Origin: Nocardia nova NBRC 15556
GTDB taxonomy: Bacteria; Actinomycetota; Actinomycetes; Mycobacteriales; Mycobacteriaceae
NCBI RefSeq assembly: GCF_001613005.1
Contig: NZ_BDBN01000067.1
Coordinates: 1 to 58,530 of the forward strand
Reading direction: 5' to 3'
DNA length: 58,530 bases
The translations under genes were made by a program, and so were the position numbers. The notes under the pieces are model-generated. The model was given only the letters and a program-made list of their open reading frames with translations. It ran no database searches and was not told the DNA's origin. Positions within the stretch are counted from its first letter, which is position 1. Every line of letters starts with the position of its first letter. Positions 39,378 to 46,247 of this stretch are shown here, one piece after another.

Positions 39378-40651
39378 CCCCGACACCGCCACCCTCAGGG
39401 ATCATCCTCTACGGCCCCCCAGCGGCCGGAAAAGACACGGTGACTACGGCTTTGGCGGCGCTTGACCCGCGCTATTCGCTTTTTCGACGGTTGAAAGTCG
39501 GTCCGGGAAGGACTACCGGGTATCGCATCGGTACCGAGGCAGACATTGCCGCGCTGGAGTCTGCTGGGGAGATCATCTACGCAAACAGTCAGTATGGTGC
39601 GACGTACGTCATCGACCGTCCGGAGATCGAACGCCTCCTAGTCGCCGGTCTGACACCGGTGGTGCATCTCGGCCAGGCTGATGCAGTTGACATCCTTATG
39701 GCTGCTACCCCAGCCATCAATTGGGTGACGGTGGATCTGCGGTGCCCTCGTGACGTTGCGAGAACCCGGATAGACGCGCGTGGCACTGGGGACACGACTG
39801 ATCGGCTCCAAGTCTGGGACCGGACACCGCCGTTGGTTCGGTCAGACCTCAACATCGACACCTCAGTCACGCCGGCGGCGAGTGCGGCTCGGAGTATCGA
39901 CATAGCCAACCGACAAGGTTCCTGGCGCGTGATCGTTCCAGTGCTCACCCCCGTTGGCGAAACCGGAGTGCCGGATCTCGCTGCTGTGCGACGCTACGCC
40001 ACTCTTGCGGCAAAGACCTGGACTGACTACGTCCTCGTCAACGGATCCACTACGAGAGGTGACCTACTGTCGCCGACCGATCGCACAGCAATCCTTGATA
40101 TCTGGATCGAGGAATTGGGCCCCGGACGGGTTCTAGCGTGCTCGTGGAACTCCGCAGACATAGCGGCAGCCGTTGATCGGCGGGTGACGCCTATGGCCGT
40201 GCTCCGATCGTCCGGAACCCCCACCTCCATGCTGGACTTCCTAGCGGAACTTCCCAGGGCCTCGACGATATACAGCCATCCGATGTACGGGTCCACGTTC
40301 ACCGCCGAACTCGCACGACGCGCCTCCCTCGCCGGGTGTCTACCACTCGGGGGCAAGCTCGCGAAGGTCAGCTTGAGCGAGGTCGCCGAAATCAGAACTG
40401 CGACACCGAAATTCCAGGTTTGGGATGGGTCTTCTCGACACATACGCGCCTCCATAGAGGCCGGTGCTAGCGGCGTTGTTGCTACCCCGCTGGCTCCCCT
40501 GCTGGCCTCGCCAAACTCCCTGCCGCCCAAGGAAATCGACGCACTCCAGGCCGTTTTGGACACAGCCCAAACTGATCTCGACCGCTTACCTGACCGCGAG
40601 GGACGACGGGCCGCCCTGCTCGCTCAACTGCGAGCGGCTTTCCCGGCCTGA
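39374..40651 (+). CDS. Guanylate-kinase-like/DHDPS-aldolase fusion protein
   Basis: A 425-residue two-domain enzyme starting at the ATG overlapping the kinase-regulator stop. Residues 1-190 are a guanylate-kinase-like P-loop domain (IILYGPPAAGKDTVT, YANSQYGATYVIDRP, DVARTRIDARG). Residues about 205-400 are a dihydrodipicolinate synthase/N-acetylneuraminate lyase TIM barrel: NGSTTRGDLLS (substrate loop), IYSHPMYGSTF with the active-site Tyr, LGGKLAKVSLSEVAEIR with the Schiff-base Lys, and GASGVVATPLAPL. All catalytic positions seem present. It probably makes or breaks a keto-acid-linked compound and phosphorylates a nucleotide or related acceptor. Pathway unknown. Confidence 0.83.
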   Translation: MTPTPPPSGIILYGPPAAGKDTVTTALAALDPRYSLFRRLKVGPGRTTGYRIGTEADIAALESAGEIIYANSQYGATYVIDRPEIERLLVAGLTPVVHLGQADAVDILMAATPAINWVTVDLRCPRDVARTRIDARGTGDTTDRLQVWDRTPPLVRSDLNIDTSVTPAASAARSIDIANRQGSWRVIVPVLTPVGETGVPDLAAVRRYATLAAKTWTDYVLVNGSTTRGDLLSPTDRTAILDIWIEELGPGRVLACSWNSADIAAAVDRRVTPMAVLRSSGTPTSMLDFLAELPRASTIYSHPMYGSTFTAELARRASLAGCLPLGGKLAKVSLSEVAEIRTATPKFQVWDGSSRHIRASIEAGASGVVATPLAPLLASPNSLPPKEIDALQAVLDTAQTDLDRLPDREGRRAALLAQLRAAFPA

Positions 40652-40718
40652 GCTCGAATTCCGCACCAGCTGTGTGGATCTGTCGGCGTGTCGATCGCAC
40701 CTGAGGCAAGATCGCTCA

Positions 40719-40728
40719 TTAACGTTAA
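40719..40728. promoter_or_regulatory. TTAACGTTAA palindrome before the RHH gene
   Basis: A perfect 10-bp palindrome within ATTAACGTTAACGG, ending 4 bp before the ATG at 40733; likely an autoregulatory site. Confidence 0.5.
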
Positions 40729-40732
40729 CGGC

Positions 40733-40954
40733 ATGGCCAGACCTGTGACCATGCCACCGTCCAAGCTCAGCGGCGTGCGGTTATCGATCGACCTCCTGGA
40801 GGAGTGCGAACGTGCCATGCACGAGCGAGGTCTCACGAAAAGAGAGTTTTTCGAACGGGCCCTTCGGCGAGAGCTTGAGGCCAGGACGCCAGACACAACT
40901 ACAGACGGCCAAGAAGCGCTTGACTTCGATGTGAACCGGAAGGACGTCGCCTAG
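40733..40954 (+). CDS. Ribbon-helix-helix protein upstream of rep
   Basis: A 73-residue protein, ATG at 40733, no ribosome site, so possibly leaderless or started further upstream. KLSGVRLSIDLLEECERAMH and GLTKREFFERALRRELEART give the strand-helix-helix of CopG/Arc-type proteins. Just before the replication gene this fits a copy-number or transcription repressor. The TTAACGTTAA palindrome lies just upstream. Confidence 0.75.
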   Translation: MARPVTMPPSKLSGVRLSIDLLEECERAMHERGLTKREFFERALRRELEARTPDTTTDGQEALDFDVNRKDVA

Positions 40955-41060
40955 ACCTCATCGTGCCCCGGCGCGTAGCCGGACCCCATAACCCCATAAA
41001 CGCGGAAAACCCCCGACCTGGTACGTCGGGGGCACCGCTCTCCAAAAGGAGATTCAGTCT

Positions 41061-42905
41061 TTGCGAGACGGATCTCAGGGTATCGCACGCGCGCAATCGG
41101 GCGCGCCCCGACACGCCCTGTTACAGAACTGCAGCCTGCCAAACCACTCTGGCCGGGGCTTTCGTCACCGGTCCTACCTCGCGGCGATGGACGCAGCCCT
41201 GTTCGTCGGCCGCTACGTGCTGCTGGCCGCGGACAACACCTCGCCGATGCGGGTGACCACGTGCCAGGAAGCCCATGCAGCCCTGGCCGCGGGTGAATGC
41301 GCCTCAATCGCTGGTCGGCTGGCTGATGGCCTCCTGGGCGCGGATATCGACGCTTCTCAGCCTGTAATCGGTGATGCATGTGCAGAGGTGCTCGTGGCAT
41401 GGTGCATCGAGCACGGACTCCCGTATGTGGTACGCGAGAGCGGCCGTCCCGGAGGGCGTCACGTGATCGCTGTGGTCACTGATCCGAAAGTCCCTGTGCG
41501 TCAGTGGCCGAGGTTGTGCCGTCGCCTGTCTAAGCGCTACGGCACGACGGTGCAGGACCGCACTGGCCAGCACCTGAGGCTACTGAGCGCGCCGCACCGC
41601 ATCGGCCTTCCGGCGCCGGTGATCGCATGCACAGCAACCCCAGCCAACGCGCTGGACGCAGTCGCGATCATGCGGAAGTCTCGCGGCCCGAAGAAGTGCC
41701 ACGGGGGCCGGCGGGTGCCCCGCCCCACCTTTACCGGGGCGCTCGACGGTAGTCGGTCTGCAGTCGAGTGGGGGCTGTCGTGTGCAATGGCTCGGGCGGG
41801 CTATAGCACTGCCGATGCATGGACGACGATTGCAGAACTGAACGGTAAAGCCAGGGAGCAGGGACAGCGTTGGTGGCGTCGGTACGTCTGGCTTTCAGCA
41901 GTTACGACAGTCGCCGCCGAACGTGGTCTTACCGAGGATGCCGCCTGGGATCTCGTGCGGCAAGCGTGCCCTGCAGAGTGCCTTACCCGTGGCTATGACT
42001 GGTGGCGAAACGCGAAGTGGGAGCCCGCTCTGGCAGAGGCTCAGGTAGACAGGCCGCGGCGATACCGACTCGACGACACTGACGAAACCAGCGATCTGCC
42101 CACCGAGGTCCTAGCTGAAATCGAAGCCGTGCGAATAGGTTTCGAGGCCGCGGTCGCGGAGAGACTGGCTGGACTTCATCCACAACGACTGCGCAGCGTG
42201 CGCGCCGTACTGAGCGCACTCGCACGAGCGGTGGTGACGCGGTCCGGATCGATATCGACCCGGAGTCTCTCGCTACGGGCTCGATGCGACCGTAAGACCG
42301 TCCAGCGAGCGCTCGCGACCTCGAAGGAGTCGGGGATCCTGGTCGAGCTCCACGCATACGCGGGGGGGTCAACGGATTGCAGCGCGTACGGGATCGGGCC
42401 TGCAGCAATCGAATACGTATCTGCCGCTCATACCCCTATTTCCCCCACTAGGTGTACCACCCCGCCCCCCACCGGCCGCGCCCACCTCCCCCGCCTCCGC
42501 GGTGAATACCTACGCGATCGCACCGCTTGGGCCGCCCGCTGCGACGTTTTAGCTTCTCTTGGACCAGGCGAGCGACTGGCTGACTCCTCTCATCCGGTAG
42601 CGAAGCTTCTTCGCTCAAGGCACTTTCAGAAGCGATGGTGGCAGTCGCTCACGACGGACGAGCAAACCTCGCGTCAGGAGACGCGTCGGCGCCAGTTGCG
42701 AGCGATGGAGCATTCTGAGCGTTCAGCCTGGTTCACCTGGCTTGCGCGCCGCGAGCTCATCTGCAACGCCGCAGATCGGCTGCTGGCCGGGAACGCGGCG
42801 GCGAACGACCTGGCGACTCTCCGTGCTGCGCCGCTGACGATTCATCGGGGCATGAGCGATCCCCGGTGGCTGGACGGAGGTACACCAGCCTCAGCGGCCG
42901 CGTAA
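41061..42905 (+). CDS. Plasmid replication protein with primase-polymerase-like domain
   Basis: A 614-residue protein. TTG at 41061 is chosen for AAAGGAGA nine bases upstream; ATG 41187 is an alternative. The N-terminal third contains LLGADIDASQP (possible D-x-D metal site) and VVRESGRPGGRHVIAVV, typical of archaeo-eukaryotic primase-polymerase replication proteins of actinobacterial plasmids, then a middle helical domain. The C-terminal third has an HTH (SISTRSLSLRARCDRKTVQR). It lies between an RHH repressor and the partition locus. It is the only replication gene seen and so probably initiates plasmid replication. No clear iterons were found next to it. Confidence 0.75.
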   Translation: MRDGSQGIARAQSGAPRHALLQNCSLPNHSGRGFRHRSYLAAMDAALFVGRYVLLAADNTSPMRVTTCQEAHAALAAGECASIAGRLADGLLGADIDASQPVIGDACAEVLVAWCIEHGLPYVVRESGRPGGRHVIAVVTDPKVPVRQWPRLCRRLSKRYGTTVQDRTGQHLRLLSAPHRIGLPAPVIACTATPANALDAVAIMRKSRGPKKCHGGRRVPRPTFTGALDGSRSAVEWGLSCAMARAGYSTADAWTTIAELNGKAREQGQRWWRRYVWLSAVTTVAAERGLTEDAAWDLVRQACPAECLTRGYDWWRNAKWEPALAEAQVDRPRRYRLDDTDETSDLPTEVLAEIEAVRIGFEAAVAERLAGLHPQRLRSVRAVLSALARAVVTRSGSISTRSLSLRARCDRKTVQRALATSKESGILVELHAYAGGSTDCSAYGIGPAAIEYVSAAHTPISPTRCTTPPPTGRAHLPRLRGEYLRDRTAWAARCDVLASLGPGERLADSSHPVAKLLRSRHFQKRWWQSLTTDEQTSRQETRRRQLRAMEHSERSAWFTWLARRELICNAADRLLAGNAAANDLATLRAAPLTIHRGMSDPRWLDGGTPASAAA

Positions 42906-42914
42906 GAGCGTCAC

Positions 42915-42952
42915 CTGCACCATGTGTGGTGTGTGCGTCCGTGCTGGTGCAG
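42915..42952. terminator. Terminator between rep and the phosphatase gene
   Basis: CTGCACCA (42915-42922) pairs with TGGTGCAG (42945-42952), between convergent genes. Confidence 0.55.
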
Positions 42953-42993
42953 CGTTGCATCGAGATCTCGACAACCGCGAGAGGAGGCTGTCG

Positions 42994-43800
42994 TTAGTGA
43001 TTTCGGCCAGTTCCTGGCAGTACTGCTTGTACGGCTCGGCAGCATCTTGAGTTCGCCGCATTCAGCAGCGGCCCGTTTCTGCCGTCGGTGAGTCGATAAG
43101 GCGTCCCGTCAGGTCGAACCGTTACGCCACCAGCCTCCGCCAACAGCAGAGTGCCTGCCGCATGATCCCAGGGCAACGATCGCTGGTACAGAACAAAATC
43201 GGTTTCGCCGTTAAGGAGTCGCGTGTAGTTGACCCCTGCACTCAACGCGCCCGGTCCTAGGTTCGCGAATCGGGTGCCGGCGGCTGAGAGCTCTGCACGT
43301 TCTTGCTGGGTCAGGCGCTTCGTCGGGGCGGCCCCTCGCAGGCTCCCGATGTGGATCGGAGGGGCGAGATGCGGGATCCGAGTGCCGTTTCGGAAAGCTC
43401 CGGATCCACGTTCGGCCACATAGAGTTGCCCAGCCTCAGGCAAGACGATCCACCCGACGGCAGGTTCGCCCGTGCGAAGCAGTGCCGCCATCACCGCATA
43501 CTCTGGCCGGCCTGCCACGAAGTTCGAGGTTCCATCGACGGGATCGACTATCCAGCAGAGGTTTTCATCCAAGGCTGCCAGACCGCGCGGATCATCTGCG
43601 ACAGACTCTTCTCCGACAACTGGGATATCGAGAATTCTCCGCAGTTCTCGTGAGATCAGCTGCTCGGCCTCCCGATCGGCCACGGTGACTAGATCGCCAG
43701 GCGCCTTCTCCGCAACATCTCCCCCGGCCAGCCTGCCGAACCGAGGCCGGATCGCGACTTCGGCCGCAACAATCAGAACTTGCGCCACCTCATCGATCAC
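42994..43800 (-). CDS. Inositol monophosphatase-family phosphatase
   Basis: A 268-residue Mg-dependent phosphatase when started at the GTG at 43800 (ATG 43827 possible). Family motifs: DLVTVADREAEQLI, VVGEES (metal Glu), WIVDPVDGTSNFVAG (two metal Asp) and LPWDHAAGTLLLAEAGG. It could act on inositol phosphate, 3'-phosphoadenosine phosphate or a sugar phosphate. It sits beside the replication and partition genes rather than a metabolic operon, and may serve the nearby kinase fusions. A TACTCT -10-like hexamer lies six bases before the GTG, so the transcript may be leaderless. Confidence 0.85.
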   Translation of the reverse strand: MIDEVAQVLIVAAEVAIRPRFGRLAGGDVAEKAPGDLVTVADREAEQLISRELRRILDIPVVGEESVADDPRGLAALDENLCWIVDPVDGTSNFVAGRPEYAVMAALLRTGEPAVGWIVLPEAGQLYVAERGSGAFRNGTRIPHLAPPIHIGSLRGAAPTKRLTQQERAELSAAGTRFANLGPGALSAGVNYTRLLNGETDFVLYQRSLPWDHAAGTLLLAEAGGVTVRPDGTPYRLTDGRNGPLLNAANSRCCRAVQAVLPGTGRNH

Positions 43801-43918
43801 GCCGTGAGAGTAGCCGCAGTACACCATCTGAGTCTCAGGTGAGGTAGCACCGACTGTGTCGGTGCCCCGTGCGACCATCGGAGCGGAGCACGTCCATCCG
43901 GCCGATGAGGAGATGTTC

Positions 43919-44104
43919 ATGGCCGTCGCCGTCACCGATCGCCCCGTGGTCCGCCTTATGGCGCAGTGTCGCCGTTGTGGCGGTTGGTTGTACGCACCCG
44001 CCTCGGTCGCAGCGTCAATCGGCCCGACCTGCGCTGCTCAAGAGCGAGCTGAGCAGCTGTCGGCAGGCGTGCGCCCCCTCACTCTGTTCGACGTCGCAGC
44101 CTGA
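43919..44104 (+). CDS. DUF6011-like zinc-binding small protein (61 aa)
   Basis: ATG at 43919 with AGGAGATGTTC. Contains CRRCGGWLYAPASVAASIGP and a later Cys (GPTC), giving a C-x2-C ... C zinc pattern typical of DUF6011 proteins, small actinobacterial plasmid and phage proteins of unknown function. It ends 11 bp before the parS cluster. Confidence 0.72.
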   Translation: MAVAVTDRPVVRLMAQCRRCGGWLYAPASVAASIGPTCAAQERAEQLSAGVRPLTLFDVAA

Positions 44105-44115
44105 CACAGACTTGC

Positions 44116-44161
44116 GTTTACCGCGGTAAACGATGCGCCTTCGCTGTTTACCGCGGTAAAC
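44116..44161. promoter_or_regulatory. parS centromere: two palindromes
   Basis: The perfect 16-bp palindrome GTTTACCGCGGTAAAC occurs at 44116-44131 and 44146-44161, 30 bp apart, immediately downstream of the ParB gene. ParB-type proteins bind such palindromes as partition sites. Confidence 0.85.
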
Positions 44162-44163
44162 AG

Positions 44164-45036
44164 CTAGCTGATCCGAAGAGCGTCGACGAGTTGCTCCAGC
44201 TGAGCGGGGGCGAGATATTCGCGCAGGGCTTCCGCGAGGATTTTTGGTTCCGGCTCAAACCGACTCAGCGCCTTGGTGATTCGTGGTGTGGTGGCAGGTA
44301 GGCGCTGCGGTTCCGGCCGGGGTTGCCCGTCGGTGGGTTCCTTGGTCGATTCCCGTTCGAGCTCAGCGCGCCACTTGGCCACTTGAGCCTCTTTGGGGAC
44401 CTTGGCCAGGCTGCGTGCGACCCGCACGGCGAGTTCGCCGGCGCGGAGTGCCTCCTGCAGTTCTGGCGCCAGCTGCAGGAGCGCCCGGCGTTGGGAAACC
44501 CAACCTTTCGACTTCTTCAGCCGTTCCGCCGCGACGCCGGAGTTTCCGCACTCCTGAACTAGCCGCTCGACCGCCTCGGCCTCCTCGATGACATCGAAGT
44601 CGCGGCGTCCGATGTTCTCGTCGATAGCCGCCGTGAGGAACGTAATTCGATCCCTGGCAACTTCGTCCTTCACTACGATCTCAAGATCGCTCCGGCCGTA
44701 GCGCCGGGCCGCAGCTTCGCGTCGGCAGCCGTTGACGACGACCCACCGGGCTGTACCGATCCGGTCGGCGTCCTCCGGGTACAAACGTAGGTACGCGTCG
44801 GCGGTGACAACCAGTGCCGACTGCAGCTGCATTTCGGCGATCGACGCGAGATCGCTGAGGTCGCCCAAATCGCGACGCGGGTTTCTCGGGTTGGCCACGA
44901 CCTCCGAGAGGGGAGCGGACGTTGGTGTCCCGGTGGACGGCTCGGGCCTTGTCTGGTCTCCGTCGACGGGTGACTTGTCGCCGACCGAGTCGAACAGGTC
45001 GGCCAGGTTCTTTCTCGTTCCTCCGCGAGGCATCAC
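44164..45036 (-). CDS. parB: ParB-family partition protein
   Basis: A 290-residue protein overlapping parA by 4 bp. N-terminal ParB/Srx-type domain (LSEVVANPRNPRRDLGDL, then VVVNGCRREAAARRYGRSDL, the box II region; RITFLTAAIDENIGRRDFDV), then the HTH (SGVAAERLKKSKGWVSQRRA) and a C-terminal dimer domain after a Pro/Glu-rich linker. The GERR-type arginine patch is replaced by GCRRE. It binds the two parS palindromes just downstream and recruits ParA for segregation. Confidence 0.9.
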   Translation of the reverse strand: MMPRGGTRKNLADLFDSVGDKSPVDGDQTRPEPSTGTPTSAPLSEVVANPRNPRRDLGDLSDLASIAEMQLQSALVVTADAYLRLYPEDADRIGTARWVVVNGCRREAAARRYGRSDLEIVVKDEVARDRITFLTAAIDENIGRRDFDVIEEAEAVERLVQECGNSGVAAERLKKSKGWVSQRRALLQLAPELQEALRAGELAVRVARSLAKVPKEAQVAKWRAELERESTKEPTDGQPRPEPQRLPATTPRITKALSRFEPEPKILAEALREYLAPAQLEQLVDALRIS

Positions 45037-45740
45037 GCCACCCGCAATTCGAGCGCCAGCTTGTAGAAGTCCTCGCGAGCTCGCAAAGACGTTCCACTCG
45101 AGGGGTATTCGGTGACGACCTGCCCGTTCAGGGACGCTCGTGTGTGCAGTTTGTAGCGGCGGATCACTGTTCGCGCTGCGGGCCAGTCGTTGCGCCGGAT
45201 GAATTCGAGCGTCTCGTCACGGTCGGCCTCACCGTCGCGTGGATCCCAGGCGTTGACCACGACCCTGTACTTCAAGCCTCGAGGCTCGATCACCTTCCGG
45301 ATCGTCCGCGCTGTCGGATCGAAGGTCAGTGGCTCTGGAGTGATCGGCACGATCACAACATCCGCACACTCCAGCACGGCCCGCAGCGCGTCCCCCGCAG
45401 GTCCAACGCCCAGAGGGTCTTTCGCATCGGACTCGTCGGCCATATCCAGCCACCCCGGCGTATCGACGAAAACGTGGTCAATCCCCTTCAGCTCACGCAA
45501 CTTCCGCAGCCGGTCGAGGTCCGAATGAGCTTGGACCACATGGAACGGCAAATTGTCGACGCGAGAACCCCACCAGACCGCTGAGCCCTGCGGATCGATG
45601 GAGACCGCGGCGACGGGGGAGGGGGCATCCGGATCGGCGCCATCGCCGGCAACCTCCGCGGTCACCGCCGCGAGGTTCACCGCCAGCGTGCTCTTGCCAA
45701 CCCCGCCTTTCTGGTTGAGCAGTACATACACCAGTGCCAT
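45033..45740 (-). CDS. parA: ParA-family partition ATPase
   Basis: A 235-residue deviant-Walker ATPase. Motif A is LNQKGGVGKSTLAVNLAAV (signature Lys at the start of KGGVGKST), A' is SIDPQGSAVWW and motif B is HVFVDTPGWLDMAD. It lacks an N-terminal HTH, so it is a small ParA of the type Ib group; regulation must come from another protein, probably the small DNA-binding protein divergently encoded at 45946. It makes ATP-dependent gradients that position plasmid copies. Confidence 0.92.
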   Translation of the reverse strand: MALVYVLLNQKGGVGKSTLAVNLAAVTAEVAGDGADPDAPSPVAAVSIDPQGSAVWWGSRVDNLPFHVVQAHSDLDRLRKLRELKGIDHVFVDTPGWLDMADESDAKDPLGVGPAGDALRAVLECADVVIVPITPEPLTFDPTARTIRKVIEPRGLKYRVVVNAWDPRDGEADRDETLEFIRRNDWPAARTVIRRYKLHTRASLNGQVVTEYPSSGTSLRAREDFYKLALELRVA

Positions 45741-45892
45741 AAATCTTCTCCCGTGGCTTCACCCGCCATGGCGGGCTACTCGGACAGCGCCCGCAGCATA
45801 CGGCCGAGCCACCGGATCGTCGCGACGAAACACCGCTGTCGCCAGGACAGACGCCCAGATCACTGTGCAACCCCTCTGAACTGGAGATTCGT

Positions 45893-45928
45893 ACTGATTT
45901 ACTGATATACTGATAACAGTAAATCAGT
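45893..45928. promoter_or_regulatory. Operator between parA and the divergent small gene
   Basis: ACTGATTTACTG (45893-45904) and CAGTAAATCAGT (45917-45928), a perfect 12-bp inverted repeat, with ACTGATA half-repeats in the 12-bp centre. Short repeated ACTGAT units are typical of ribbon-helix-helix operators. Confidence 0.78.
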
Positions 45929-45945
45929 ACTATTTGGGAGGTAAT

Positions 45946-46146
45946 ATGCCCCGAGTGACTGCGGACTTGTCCGCCGAGCTGCACCACGAATTGCGAAGTT
46001 GGCTCGCCGATTCGGCGAAAGAGCTTGCTGTACCTCGGGTGACCTGGCAGTCCGTCGCAGAAGTCCTTGTGCGCCAACTGACAACAGACCCTGTTCTCTC
46101 ACAGGCTGTGCGCAATCGGCTGGCGGATCCCGGCGCAGGGGAGTAG
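45946..46146 (+). CDS. Small DNA-binding protein facing parA (66 aa)
   Basis: ATG at 45946 follows GGGAGGTAAT; a TTG at 45934 is less likely. The product (MPRVTADLSAELHHELRSWL, then LAVPRVTWQSVAEVLVRQLT) has a leading strand then two helices, suggestive of a ribbon-helix-helix protein. Its position divergent from parAB across an ACTGAT repeat operator makes it the likely repressor and centromere helper of the partition operon, a ParG/ParR-like role. Inference from layout. Confidence 0.7.
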   Translation: MPRVTADLSAELHHELRSWLADSAKELAVPRVTWQSVAEVLVRQLTTDPVLSQAVRNRLADPGAGE

Positions 46147-46247
46147 CCAAATGACATCCCTCTGCCCCCATCGAGCCCGGATCTGGTTCTGTCCCCGACC
46201 CAACTACCGCTCACGACAGGCGCTTTCGTTCGAGAGGACCCTCGCCG

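Noticed and set aside
43826..43842. GAGTCTCA sequence near the phosphatase start as a fourth TetR operator
   Set aside because: Lacks the TGAGAC-N5-GTCTCA spacing; only one half-site is present.
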